Part shown: positions 10,895-19,499 of the stretch, piece by piece
How positions within the stretch are numbered: position 1 is the first letter of the stretch
How the letters are laid out: every line of letters begins with the position of its first letter
Assembly: GCF_030285665.1 (NCBI RefSeq)
Contig: NZ_CP127295.1
Span: forward strand, 8,246,001 to 8,310,000
From: Amycolatopsis mongoliensis
Lineage (GTDB): Bacteria > Actinomycetota > Actinomycetes > Mycobacteriales > Pseudonocardiaceae
DNA length: 64,000 nt
Direction of reading: 5' to 3'
Position numbers and translations under genes: made by a program
The notes under the pieces: model-generated
Databases searched by the model: none
Told to the model about the DNA's origin: nothing
Seen by the model: the letters and a program-made list of their open reading frames with translations, nothing else

Positions 10895-11730
10895 GCCGCT
10901 CCGCCGGCCAGCGCCACGACCCGGCCGAACGGGCCGTTGTAGTAGTTCTGGTCGCCCGGGAGGCCGCCGCCGCGGGCGAACTGCCAGATGCTCTGCTTGT
11001 CCCAGCCCGCCGGGAGCTCCCCGACCTCCGGGCCGTACCGCGCGAGCCACAGCGGGTTCGTGTTCCCGAACCCGGACGCGTTGCCGGTGCACTGCTTCCA
11101 CCACGTCGTGCTGGTGTAGATCAGGGCGCTGCGCTTGACCTTCGCCAGGTAGGTCCGGGTGAAATCGGTGATCCACGCCGTCATGTCGGCCGGGTTCTTG
11201 CCGTAGCAGACGTCGCCGTACGGGTTGTACTCGATGTCCAGCGCACCCGGGAGCGTCTTGCCGTCGGACCGCCAGCCGCCGCCGTGGGCGATGAAGTACT
11301 CCGCCTGCTCCGCGCCGCCCGAGATGTCGGGCCGGGCGAAGTGGTACGCACCCCGGATCAGGCCCGCCGCGTGCGCGCCGTCGTACTGCTGGCCGTACTG
11401 CGGGTTGACGAACCCGGTGCCCTCGGTCGCCTTGACGTAGGTGAACTTCGCACCGCCGGCCGCGGCCGCGGCCCAGTCGACGGCACCTTGGTGCCCGCTG
11501 ACGTCGTGGCCGAGCGTCTGGTCGGTCGTGTCAGCCCGGGCGGAGCCCGGCACCACGCCTTCGTGCCGAGCGATCTGCGTGCCCGCGTAGTTCGTGTCGG
11601 CGAGCGAGTAGTCCGGCGCGGCTTCGGCGGGAACGGCGACGACCACCGAAGCGAACGCGGCCAGCGCGCCCGCTGCGGCGAGCCGGGCCCGCCATCGCTG
11701 TTCGTCGTGTCCGGCAACGGTTCGGCTCAT
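10891..11730 (-). CDS. Secreted GH25 lysozyme (muramidase)
   Basis: This 279-residue protein has a long basic n-region and hydrophobic core (signal peptide about 1-37, cut after AEAA). The GH25 domain (about 70-279) shows the family's acidic residues: GHDVSGHQG near the start, ALDIEYNP (DxE) in the middle, and a WLARYG-WQFA end. It cleaves the MurNAc-GlcNAc bond of peptidoglycan. The ATG at 11730 has GGAG at a suitable distance; an upstream start at 11808 would make an implausible leader. Confidence 0.93.
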   Translation of the reverse strand: MSRTVAGHDEQRWRARLAAAGALAAFASVVVAVPAEAAPDYSLADTNYAGTQIARHEGVVPGSARADTTDQTLGHDVSGHQGAVDWAAAAAGGAKFTYVKATEGTGFVNPQYGQQYDGAHAAGLIRGAYHFARPDISGGAEQAEYFIAHGGGWRSDGKTLPGALDIEYNPYGDVCYGKNPADMTAWITDFTRTYLAKVKRSALIYTSTTWWKQCTGNASGFGNTNPLWLARYGPEVGELPAGWDKQSIWQFARGGGLPGDQNYYNGPFGRVVALAGGAA

Positions 11731-11821
11731 CGGGGCTCCGATCTCGGTACGGGCACGGGCGAACCCCATGCTGCCTGCCCGTGTCGCTCCCCGCGAGCGA
11801 TGTGTCACTCGATGTGGTGAT

Positions 11822-13270
11822 CTATAGCTCGGTGGTGATGATCGCCTCGACCACCACCTCCCCCGCCCGGGTGAGTTCGACGACGCCGTCGTCGGGGCGC
11901 AGCTCGACGAGGCCCCGCGCGGCCAGCGACCGGAATTTCCCGAGCCACGGTTCCGCGAACAGCGAACGTCCCGGGAACCGCGACGCGTGCAGGGAATCCC
12001 GCAACGGCTGCAGCGTCGTCAGGGCCATCTTCACCGCCCGCGCCTCCTGGGCTTCGGGGGTGAACCGCGTCGCCGAGCCCAGCGGAATGCGGCCGTCCGA
12101 GACGGTTTCGATGTACCGGCGGGAGTTGACGTCGGTGATCGCCTCGGACGCGCGGCAGCTCGACGAACCACCGAGCCCGATCGCGACTTCGGCCTCCTGC
12201 TTGTCCTGATCGACCATGATGGCCTTCCACTTCTCGGGCCCGAGGCCGGCGCGCGCGAAGTACATCGTCGGGTGCTCGGTGTAGCCCGCGGCGCGCAGGC
12301 CGTCGGTGAGCAGCTCCCGCATCTGGTACTGCTCGCCGAGCGTCGGCCAGCGGTGGCCGTCGCGCACCAGCTTGTCGCGGTACGACGGCAGCTGCCACGC
12401 CGCCGGCTTCTCACCGGTGACGCCGGTGCGCGTGTCGCTGTAGGACGCCAAGTGCAGCTTCGTGCACACCACCGCCGTGACTTCGTTCTCCAGCACGACG
12501 TCGAGGTCGCGGCGCACGCTGTCGAGGCTCTGGTCGAGCAGGCCGTACATCAGGTCGATGCTGACCCACTCGAAGCCGAGCGACCGGGCGTTGCGGACGA
12601 AGTCGACGCACATTTCGGCGCTGTGCTCGCGGCCGCACAGCTCCAGCACGTGGTCGTCGAACGACTGGACACCGCTGGACAGCTTGGTGCAGCCCAGCTC
12701 CCGCAGCAGCTCAAGCTTGGCCGGGGTGAACGTGCTCGGGTCGCCCTCGAACCGGATCGTCGTGTCGGCGGTGAAGCCGAACTCCGCGCGGTAGAACTCC
12801 AGGAGCCGGCGGATCTCCGGCTCCGGCAGCAGCGACGGGGTGCCGCCGAAGACGTTGAACTCCCCCACCTCGGCCCCGGCCAGGTGCGGCACGGCCTCGA
12901 GCCACAGCCGGGCTTCGGCGATGTTGAGGTCGACCCAGAGCTTCGCTTTCTCGTACGCCACTTCCGGTTTGCCCTTGACCAGCACGACCGGGTACTGGCA
13001 GAAGCGGCAGCGGTACGCGCACGTCGGGATGTAGGACCACAGGTGGATGGGCCCCGAGGACGCCAGCTGAAGATCCAGGTCGCGCAGGAACTCCGACGGC
13101 GAGCCCGGGACGTTGCCCGGGAAGACGTGCGCCCCGAACGGGTCCTCCTGCACGAAGTCCAGCAGGTGCCGGTTCTCCGGCGCCTCGAGGGCGTCGAGCA
13201 CGGCGGGTCGCGGCCACGCCGGGTCGAGCGCGTGCAGCGAGCCGATCGCCTCTTCGTAGGCGAGGGTCAT
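11822..13270 (-). CDS. Radical SAM protein, coproporphyrinogen III oxidase/HemW-like
   Basis: This 482-residue protein has the radical SAM cluster motif CAYRCRFC (C84, C88, C91), the HemN-family FGGTPSLL motif (SAM binding) and a HemN-like C-terminal region. The N-terminus is longer than in HemW. Homologues include the oxygen-independent coproporphyrinogen oxidase and HemW haem chaperone, but the sequence around the cluster differs from the HemN consensus and no haem genes are adjacent. Its ATG overlaps the TGA of the glycosyltransferase upstream, so the pair are translationally coupled. A role in modifying a glycosylated product is inferred, not shown. Confidence 0.82.
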   Translation of the reverse strand: MTLAYEEAIGSLHALDPAWPRPAVLDALEAPENRHLLDFVQEDPFGAHVFPGNVPGSPSEFLRDLDLQLASSGPIHLWSYIPTCAYRCRFCQYPVVLVKGKPEVAYEKAKLWVDLNIAEARLWLEAVPHLAGAEVGEFNVFGGTPSLLPEPEIRRLLEFYRAEFGFTADTTIRFEGDPSTFTPAKLELLRELGCTKLSSGVQSFDDHVLELCGREHSAEMCVDFVRNARSLGFEWVSIDLMYGLLDQSLDSVRRDLDVVLENEVTAVVCTKLHLASYSDTRTGVTGEKPAAWQLPSYRDKLVRDGHRWPTLGEQYQMRELLTDGLRAAGYTEHPTMYFARAGLGPEKWKAIMVDQDKQEAEVAIGLGGSSSCRASEAITDVNSRRYIETVSDGRIPLGSATRFTPEAQEARAVKMALTTLQPLRDSLHASRFPGRSLFAEPWLGKFRSLAARGLVELRPDDGVVELTRAGEVVVEAIITTEL

Positions 13271-15849
13271 CAGAACACCCCTCCGTTGCCGAAGTAGTTG
13301 TGGGCCTCTCCGGATTCCCTGTCTTCGCAGTAGTAGCGGACGAACTCCGTGAAGCGCTCCGCCGGGATCTCCGCCAGGCACGGCGGCAGCGGCGGCGGGA
13401 CGCCGATGTCCTCGCCGACGTGCCGCCGCAGGCAGGCGAACAGCTCGTCGGCGAACTCGAAGTACAGCCGGTACGACGGCGTCTTGTACGCGTGGATCGG
13501 CGTGAAGTCGACGACGCGCATCTCGTCGCGGATCTCGGCGATCCGCCGCGCCAGCCGGGACGCCAGGCCGGCACCGAAGAACGCGACGACGGCGTCGTCC
13601 TCCAGGAGCGTGGGTGTCAGCAGCACCGGCAGGATCGTGTTCTTCGGCGTGAAGTCCTTGATCGAGAACTCCCACGCCTGCCTCGCTTCGGCTTCGGTGA
13701 GGTCGGCGAGTGCGGTCGGGGCCGACGGCCGGATGTCCCGCATCACGATGATGCCGTCGGACCCGTACGCCCGGCCTGCGATGACTTCGTCGATGGCGTG
13801 GTCGACGCGGCGCGGGTTGATCTCGACGCGTGAGCGCGGCGCGTAGGTGATCGCGTCGCCGCCGCTGGCGACCTTGATCCCGAAGTCCCAGTCGTCGGAC
13901 AGGTGGCTGACGAACTTCCCGTCCTGCAGCTGGTAGAAGATCTCGATGCCGCCGGCGCGCTCGTACGCGTCGCGTTCGACGGCGAAGCCCTTGCCGTCGG
14001 GAAAGCCGCCGAAGAGCGAGAACGTGACGGCGCGGCACCGCAGCGTCCGCTGGATCGCGTCCCACAGCCGCGGCCGGCCGGTGAAGTGGCCGTAGTTGTA
14101 GTAGTAGTCGCAGACGCCGATCGCGGCCTTGCTCGACTCCATCGCGGCGAACAGTTCGCTCAGCCAGTGCGGGTCGACGCGGCAGTCGGCGTCGGCCGAC
14201 ACGAGGTAGAACCGCTCCGCCGGATCGGTTTCCGGCCGGTTCCGGCTGCGTGCCGCGGCGAAGTCCATGCCCGCCCGCCGCGCGCACGACACGCCCTGCT
14301 CGGGCTCGCGGATGATGTGCAGCGCGAGTTCGGGGTGCGACGCCGCGAAGGCACGCGCGACGGCCACGGTGTCGTCGGTCGAGTTGTTGTCGACCAGCAC
14401 GACCTCGTACCGGCTCTTGGCGAGCGGCGCGTCGCCGTCGCGCTGCTCGTGCAGCGTTCGCAGGACTTCCGGCAGGTTCGCGGCCTCGTTGTAGACCGGC
14501 AGGACGACCGAAAGCCGCGTGCCGGCCCCCATCGGCGGCGGGTAGAGCCGGTCGACGAGGTCGTCGACGACCCGCGTGCCGAAGTGCGCCTGCCCGAGTT
14601 CGGAGTTCGCCCGCACCACGTCCGCCCGTTTCCCTTCGTCGATGATCAGCTCGGAGACCTCGCGCGCGAACGCCGCGTCCGGCACGTCCCGGGCCCGGAT
14701 GTCCAGCACTGGCGCCCGGAACCCCTTGCGGCCGTAGACGACGTCGTAGAGCTCGTACCCGCTGGTGACGTACGGCGTCCCGGAGGCGATCGCTTCGCTG
14801 ACCGGGTTGCCGTAGCTTTCGTAGTCGTAGGAGGTCAGGAAGGACACGACCGTCGCGTGCGCGAGGAGATCGCGCACCGAGTACCGGCCGGGCACGGCGG
14901 TGTCGTACGGCGTCAGCCAGCCGCCGAAGACGACGCGGTCGCGGACACCCAGGCGAGTGGCCACCTCGACGAGCCGGTCGTGCTCGGCGGGAGCTTCGGC
15001 GATGTCCCCGGCGACGAACAGCCAGACGCCGGGCAGCAGCGCGAGCAGGTGCAGGTCCCGGTCGATGCGCTTCTGCGGGATGATCCGCGTGATCCGGGCC
15101 AGCAGCGGGACGTCGTCGGGAATCCCGTGGTCACGCCGGAAACCGGCGTTGCGCTCGTCGACCCGCGCGGGCGCGATGGCGAACGCGTTGGGCAGGACGT
15201 CGATGGCCCGCAGCCCCGGCACCCACTCCAGCGTCTTCGCCTTCGCCTGCTCGTGCAGCGCGAAGTAGTGGATGTGCGGCGAATTCCGCGGCGCGGGAAC
15301 GCCCGGGTACGGGAACCGGCCGTACTTGGCGATGCCCGGCTCGCTCTGCCACATGAGGTCGTGGTCGCGCCAGAACACGAACCGGCCGAGGCGGTGGCGG
15401 GTTCCGTAGCGGTCTATCGCGCGGTAGAGCGCCTCGGTGTAGGTGATGTTCTCGGGCAGCGTGCCGTTCTCCACCATCACCATGGTGACGCCGAGGCGTT
15501 CCCAGGTGGCCACGATCCGGCCGGCCAGCTCGCCGGCGATCCGGTCGATCTCCGGGCGCAGCGTCTCGTCGCCGTGCTGGACGACCTCGCGCAGGACCCG
15601 CTCGACGAACTCGCGGTCGTAACCGCGGATCCCGTCGACGCCCTCGACGCGGTCGAGCGTGACCCAGCCGGGCAGCAGCCCGGCTTCGTCGCGGTAGGGG
15701 CGGAAGAAGGCGCCCTTGTCGGCCTTGATCTCGTAACCCAGGTCGAGGTGGACGCGGTGCCCGGCGAACCGGCGCGCCGTCTTGAGGAACTCGACCACGA
15801 CCCCGGACAACGCGGTGGCGTCGAAGGACACGCCCCAGAGGACTGACAT
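13270..15849 (-). CDS. Bifunctional glycosyltransferase, GT4-like plus GT2 domains
   Basis: This 859-residue cytosolic protein has two glycosyltransferase modules. The N-terminal half (1-430) is a GT-B/GT4-like enzyme with the acceptor half first, then RITRIIPQKRIDR and the donor-site E-x7-E region (YESYGNPVSEAIASGTPYVTS). From about 440, a GT2 (GT-A) domain begins with LSVVLPVYNEAANLPEVL, followed by VDNNSTDDT and the metal-binding SADADCR. No membrane helix is seen. Fusion suggests two successive sugar transfers. It leads the operon with the radical SAM gene and is divergent from the sensor kinase. Confidence 0.85.
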   Translation of the reverse strand: MSVLWGVSFDATALSGVVVEFLKTARRFAGHRVHLDLGYEIKADKGAFFRPYRDEAGLLPGWVTLDRVEGVDGIRGYDREFVERVLREVVQHGDETLRPEIDRIAGELAGRIVATWERLGVTMVMVENGTLPENITYTEALYRAIDRYGTRHRLGRFVFWRDHDLMWQSEPGIAKYGRFPYPGVPAPRNSPHIHYFALHEQAKAKTLEWVPGLRAIDVLPNAFAIAPARVDERNAGFRRDHGIPDDVPLLARITRIIPQKRIDRDLHLLALLPGVWLFVAGDIAEAPAEHDRLVEVATRLGVRDRVVFGGWLTPYDTAVPGRYSVRDLLAHATVVSFLTSYDYESYGNPVSEAIASGTPYVTSGYELYDVVYGRKGFRAPVLDIRARDVPDAAFAREVSELIIDEGKRADVVRANSELGQAHFGTRVVDDLVDRLYPPPMGAGTRLSVVLPVYNEAANLPEVLRTLHEQRDGDAPLAKSRYEVVLVDNNSTDDTVAVARAFAASHPELALHIIREPEQGVSCARRAGMDFAAARSRNRPETDPAERFYLVSADADCRVDPHWLSELFAAMESSKAAIGVCDYYYNYGHFTGRPRLWDAIQRTLRCRAVTFSLFGGFPDGKGFAVERDAYERAGGIEIFYQLQDGKFVSHLSDDWDFGIKVASGGDAITYAPRSRVEINPRRVDHAIDEVIAGRAYGSDGIIVMRDIRPSAPTALADLTEAEARQAWEFSIKDFTPKNTILPVLLTPTLLEDDAVVAFFGAGLASRLARRIAEIRDEMRVVDFTPIHAYKTPSYRLYFEFADELFACLRRHVGEDIGVPPPLPPCLAEIPAERFTEFVRYYCEDRESGEAHNYFGNGGVF

Positions 15850-15965
15850 CGATGTCGGACTCCCCTCTCGGCTTCGCCGTCGTTCCCAGCGTAAGTGGCC
15901 GGGCGCCGGACGGCCGCGTGAGCGAAGTGGTTGACCGCGGGCGCCGAACGCCCCAGAGTGACCCC

Positions 15966-17048
15966 ATGAACCGGGCCCTCGGGGTGCTGACCTGCGGCGC
16001 CTTCCTCTCGATCGTGCTCGGGGTCCTCGGCTCCGGGGAGCCCGTGCTCGCCTTGGTGCTCGGCGCGGTCTTCGCGGTGATCGCGACGGCGGGCTTCGGC
16101 TGGGTGCGCACCCGTGACGAGTGGGCGTGGCGGGCCGCCTACGTCGGTGTCCAGCTGCCGCTGGCCTTCGTGACGTTCACCATCAGCGCCGGCGTCGGGG
16201 CCACGCTGTTCCTCGTCGTGCTGGTCAGCCAGTGCGTGCTGCTGCGCCTGCCGCTGCCGGTGATCGCGCTCGTCATCGCCGTGGTGCCGCTCGTGCACCT
16301 CGGGATGTCGCTGGGCGCAGGCCTGCGGGAAGGCCTCGGAACGCTGGTTTCGGTGCTGTTCGCGGCCGTCATCACCGAGCTGCTGCTGCGCGAACAGCGC
16401 TCGCGCGGCGAACTCGCCGAAGCGCACGAAAAGCTGCGCGACTACGCCACCCAGGCCGAACGGCTGGCGACGGCGCAGGAGCGCAACCGCGTCGCACGCG
16501 ACATCCACGATGGGCTCGGGCACTCCCTCACCGTCGTCCAGATGCAGGTCAAGGCCGCCCGCGCGGTGCTGCCGACCGACCCGGGCAAGGCCGACGAGGT
16601 CCTCGCGAAGGCGCAGGAGCAGGCCGAGAACGCGCTTTCCGAGGTGCGCCGCTCGGTGAAGGCGTTGCGCGAACCGCGGTCGACGCCGCTGCCGGACGCG
16701 TTGCGGGCACTGGTCTCGGAAGCGGGTGTCCCGGCCGGTCTCACGGTGTCCGGTGCCGAGCGGCCGCTGCCGGAAGAGCACCGGGAGGCGCTGTTCCGCG
16801 CGGCGCAGGAAGGGCTGACGAACGTCCGCAAGCACGCGGGCGCGGACCGCGTCGAGCTGGCCCTGGACTACGCCGACGCATCGGTCCGGGTCGTGGTCCG
16901 CGACGACGGCGCCGGCAGCGACGGCGGCACCTCCCCCGGTTTCGGGCTGCTGGGGCTGCGGGAACGCGCCGAGCAGCTGGGTGGCAAGCTCGACTTCACC
17001 TCGGCGCCCGGCGAGGGCAGCGCGCTGAGCATGGAGGTCCCGGGATGA
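15966..17048 (+). CDS. Two-component sensor histidine kinase (HisKA_3, DesK/NarX type)
   Basis: This 360-residue protein has four or five N-terminal transmembrane helices (about 5-140), a short coiled segment, a HisKA_3 dimerisation domain with phosphoacceptor His181 (RNRVARDIHDGLGHS), and an HATPase_c domain (EGLTNVRKHAGA, DDGAGS, GFGLLGLRERAEQLGG). There is no large extracellular sensor loop, so it probably senses the membrane or an intramembrane signal. The ATG at 15966 starts right before the first helix; the frame extends to 15852 without support. Its TGA overlaps the response-regulator ATG. Confidence 0.9.
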   Translation: MNRALGVLTCGAFLSIVLGVLGSGEPVLALVLGAVFAVIATAGFGWVRTRDEWAWRAAYVGVQLPLAFVTFTISAGVGATLFLVVLVSQCVLLRLPLPVIALVIAVVPLVHLGMSLGAGLREGLGTLVSVLFAAVITELLLREQRSRGELAEAHEKLRDYATQAERLATAQERNRVARDIHDGLGHSLTVVQMQVKAARAVLPTDPGKADEVLAKAQEQAENALSEVRRSVKALREPRSTPLPDALRALVSEAGVPAGLTVSGAERPLPEEHREALFRAAQEGLTNVRKHAGADRVELALDYADASVRVVVRDDGAGSDGGTSPGFGLLGLRERAEQLGGKLDFTSAPGEGSALSMEVPG

Positions 17049-17698
17049 CACCGGTCCGCGTCCTGCTCGTCGACGACCAGGCGCTGTTCCGCGAAGCCCT
17101 GGCCACCCTGCTGGCCACCCACGACGGCATCGACGTCGTCGGCGAGGCGGGCAACGGCGAGGAAGCGCTGAGCGGGGTCGCTTCCGTGCGACCGGACGTC
17201 GTCCTGATGGACCTGCGCATGCCGGTCCTCGACGGCGTCGCCGCGACCCGCCTGCTGCGTCTGGAACACCCGTCCGTGCAGGTCATCGCGCTGACGACGT
17301 TCGACGACGACGAAGACGTCTTCGCGGCGTTGCGCGCGGGCGCGGTCGGCTACCTGCTCAAGGACGTCTCGTCGGCCCGGTTGATCGAGGCGGTGCTGGC
17401 GGCCGCGCGCGGCGAGTCGGTGCTGCAGCCGTCCGTGGCCGCGAAGGTGGTCGCGCGGTTCGCCCAGCTGCCCGACGCGCCGGAGCCTCGTCCGCAGCCG
17501 CTGGTGGTGCCGCTGTCAGAGCGGGAGCGGGAAGTGCTGCGCCTGCTCGCCGACGGCCGCAGCAACCGCGAGATCGCCGCGAAGCTGTTCCTCGCCGAGG
17601 GCACGGTGAAGAACCACGTGACGAACCTGCTGGGGAAGCTCGGCGCCCGGGACCGCACCCGAGCCGCCCTGCGGGCCCGGGACCTCGGCCTGCTCTGA
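17045..17698 (+). CDS. NarL/FixJ-family response regulator
   Basis: This 217-residue protein has a receiver domain (1-120; acidic DD at 10-11, phosphoacceptor Asp56 in LMDLRMP, Lys in LLKDVS) and a C-terminal LuxR-type helix-turn-helix (about 150-215; LSEREREVLRLLADGRSNREIA, EGTVKNHVTNLLGKL). It is the partner of the kinase with which it overlaps by 4 bp. Paired palindromes just downstream (17701-17723), ahead of the next operon, are a candidate binding site. Confidence 0.93.
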   Translation: MTPVRVLLVDDQALFREALATLLATHDGIDVVGEAGNGEEALSGVASVRPDVVLMDLRMPVLDGVAATRLLRLEHPSVQVIALTTFDDDEDVFAALRAGAVGYLLKDVSSARLIEAVLAAARGESVLQPSVAAKVVARFAQLPDAPEPRPQPLVVPLSEREREVLRLLADGRSNREIAAKLFLAEGTVKNHVTNLLGKLGARDRTRAALRARDLGLL

Positions 17699-17700
17699 GC

Positions 17701-17723
17701 GGTCACATGACCCCGGTCATGAC
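17701..17723. promoter_or_regulatory. Paired palindromes, candidate response-regulator site
   Basis: GGTCACATGACC (17701-17712) and GTCATGAC (17716-17723) are adjacent dyads sharing GTCA/TGAC half-sites, 75 bp upstream of the membrane-protein gene at 17798. NarL-type regulators bind such inverted half-sites, and the adjacent response regulator makes this a natural guess. No functional evidence is visible. Confidence 0.35.
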
Positions 17724-17797
17724 TTCCGGCACGTCCCCGCACGGCCGGCACCCGGGATTCTCGTCCAGGAGCGAAACCGCACTGGAGGGAACCCGAA

Positions 17798-18190
17798 ATG
17801 ACCACCACCGCCGCACCACCCCGGACCACCGCCCGCAAGCTCGCCCGGTTCACCGGGCACTACGTCGAGATGGTCGCCGCCATGCTCGTCGGCATGGTCG
17901 CGCTGCACCCGCTGTGGCCGTCGTCGTGGCTGGAGCGCGCCGACGTCGACGCGCTCGTGATGGCCACGAACATGACCGTCGCCATGACCGCGGCCATGCT
18001 GCTGCGCCGGCACTCGTGGCCGCGGATCATCGAGATGGCCGCCGCCATGTACCTGCCGTTCGTCGCGCTGCTCGTGCCGTTCTGGCTCGGGGCGATCGGC
18101 GGCGGCACCCTGATGATCGCCGGGCACGTGATCATGTTCCCGTTGATGCTCACCGCCATGGTGTGGCGCCGCGCCGAGTACTGGCACTGA
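17798..18190 (+). CDS. Small multi-pass membrane protein of unknown function
   Basis: This 130-residue protein has three or four transmembrane helices and an unusual run of Met residues in and next to them (VEMVAAMLVGMVALHP, MATNMTVAMTAAMLL, IEMAAAMYLPF). No family with known function is recognised. A GGAGGGAACCC site precedes it. It ends 1 bp before the DJ-1 membrane protein, so the two are an operon and may act together, possibly under the two-component system just upstream. Confidence 0.7.
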   Translation: MTTTAAPPRTTARKLARFTGHYVEMVAAMLVGMVALHPLWPSSWLERADVDALVMATNMTVAMTAAMLLRRHSWPRIIEMAAAMYLPFVALLVPFWLGAIGGGTLMIAGHVIMFPLMLTAMVWRRAEYWH

Positions 18191-18191
18191 C

Positions 18192-19499
18192 ATGCGCACC
18201 GTCCTGAAGTGGCTCGCGCTGGTCGTCGCCGTGCTCGCCGTCCCGGCCATCGGCGCGACCGTCTCCGCCCTGTCGGCGTTCGGGGCGCTCTACTCCCCCG
18301 GCCCGGACCGGCCGGTGCCCGCCGCGGCGCCGCCCGCCCACGACCCGGCCAAGCCGACCGCGGTGATCGTGGTCGGCGACCGGGGGGCCGTCGTCTCCGA
18401 CACGCTCGCGCCGTACGAGATCCTCGCCGCGACCGGCCGGTTCAACGTCTACGCCGTCGCGTCGAAGCGGGAGCCGAAACCGCTGACCGGCGGCCTCGAC
18501 CTGATGCCCGACCTGAGTTTCGACGATCTCGCCGCCCTGCTCGGCCCGAAGGCGCCGGACCTGGTCGTCGTGCCCGCGCTGCCGGACGTCGGCGAGGCGA
18601 GCACCGAGCCGGTCAAGGCGTGGCTGCGTGCCCAGGCCGCCCACGGCGCGAAGCTGCTGAGCGTCTGCAACGGCGGCGGGGTGCTCGCCTCCGCCGGCCT
18701 GCTCGACGGCCGGCCGGCCACCGCGCACTGGCTGAAGCTCGAGGCCTGGGAAGCCGACTACCCGGCCGTGCACTGGGTTCGCGACCAGCGGTTCGTCGAC
18801 GACGGCGACGTCGTCACCACCGCCGGGATCCTGTCCGGCATCGACGGGACGCTGCACTGGGTGGAGCGGCTGGCCGGCCGCGCGGTGGCGGCCGACGCCG
18901 CGAAGGCGATCGGGTGGCAGCGCTACGGCACCACGGTCCCGGTGCACCCGCCGGCGTCGATGCCGGACGCGGCCGCGATCGTCAACGCGGCCTTCCGCTG
19001 GAACCCGGACCGGATCGGGGTCCTGCTCTCGAACGGCGTCGGCGAGATCGAGCTCGCGTCGGTGTTCGACACCGAAGGCCAGTCGCTGTCCTCGCGCACG
19101 CTCGCCGTGAGCACCGACGGCACCCCGATCCGGTCCCGGCACGGCCTGACCTTCGTGCCCCGGGCGGCGCTCGCCGGCGCGGACCTCGACCGGCTGCTCG
19201 TTCCGGGCGCCGCGCGCGGCGTGCCCGCCCCGCCCGGCGTCCCGGCTCCGGAGTACGTCCACGACCGGCCCGGCTTCGCGTACGACAGCGCGGTGAACGC
19301 GCTCTCGCGCCACACGGACGTCGCGACCGCGCGCTGGACCGCGAAGGTCCTGGAGCTGCCCACCGATCGCGTCGTCTTCGAAGGCCGGGCCTGGCCGTGG
19401 CTGCCCACGGCGCTGCCGGTCGCCCTGGTCCTGCTGGGCGCGGCGGCGGTCACCGTGGTCCTGCGGGTGCGGAAGCGGCGTCAGGGCGCCCAGGGCTGA
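18192..19499 (+). CDS. Membrane-anchored protein with tandem DJ-1/PfpI (GlxA-type) domains
   Basis: This 435-residue protein has an N-terminal transmembrane helix (about 5-32), a first DJ-1/PfpI domain (about 52-235) with the cysteine-elbow motif SVCNGGGVLASAGLLDGRPATAHW-like (Cys retained), a second domain (about 265-385; DRIGVLLSNGVGEIELASVF) lacking an obvious nucleophile cysteine, and a C-terminal transmembrane helix (about 405-425). The first domain most resembles the sensory domain of GlxA-type AraC regulators, but no DNA-binding domain is present. Function is unknown; sensing or hydrolysis near the membrane is possible. Confidence 0.8.
   Translation: MRTVLKWLALVVAVLAVPAIGATVSALSAFGALYSPGPDRPVPAAAPPAHDPAKPTAVIVVGDRGAVVSDTLAPYEILAATGRFNVYAVASKREPKPLTGGLDLMPDLSFDDLAALLGPKAPDLVVVPALPDVGEASTEPVKAWLRAQAAHGAKLLSVCNGGGVLASAGLLDGRPATAHWLKLEAWEADYPAVHWVRDQRFVDDGDVVTTAGILSGIDGTLHWVERLAGRAVAADAAKAIGWQRYGTTVPVHPPASMPDAAAIVNAAFRWNPDRIGVLLSNGVGEIELASVFDTEGQSLSSRTLAVSTDGTPIRSRHGLTFVPRAALAGADLDRLLVPGAARGVPAPPGVPAPEYVHDRPGFAYDSAVNALSRHTDVATARWTAKVLELPTDRVVFEGRAWPWLPTALPVALVLLGAAAVTVVLRVRKRRQGAQG

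Noticed and set aside
11822..14287. A single 821-codon protein running through the radical SAM gene and upstream
   Set aside because: The N-terminal third is out of frame with the glycosyltransferase; the radical SAM protein has its own ATG at 13270 overlapping the upstream stop.
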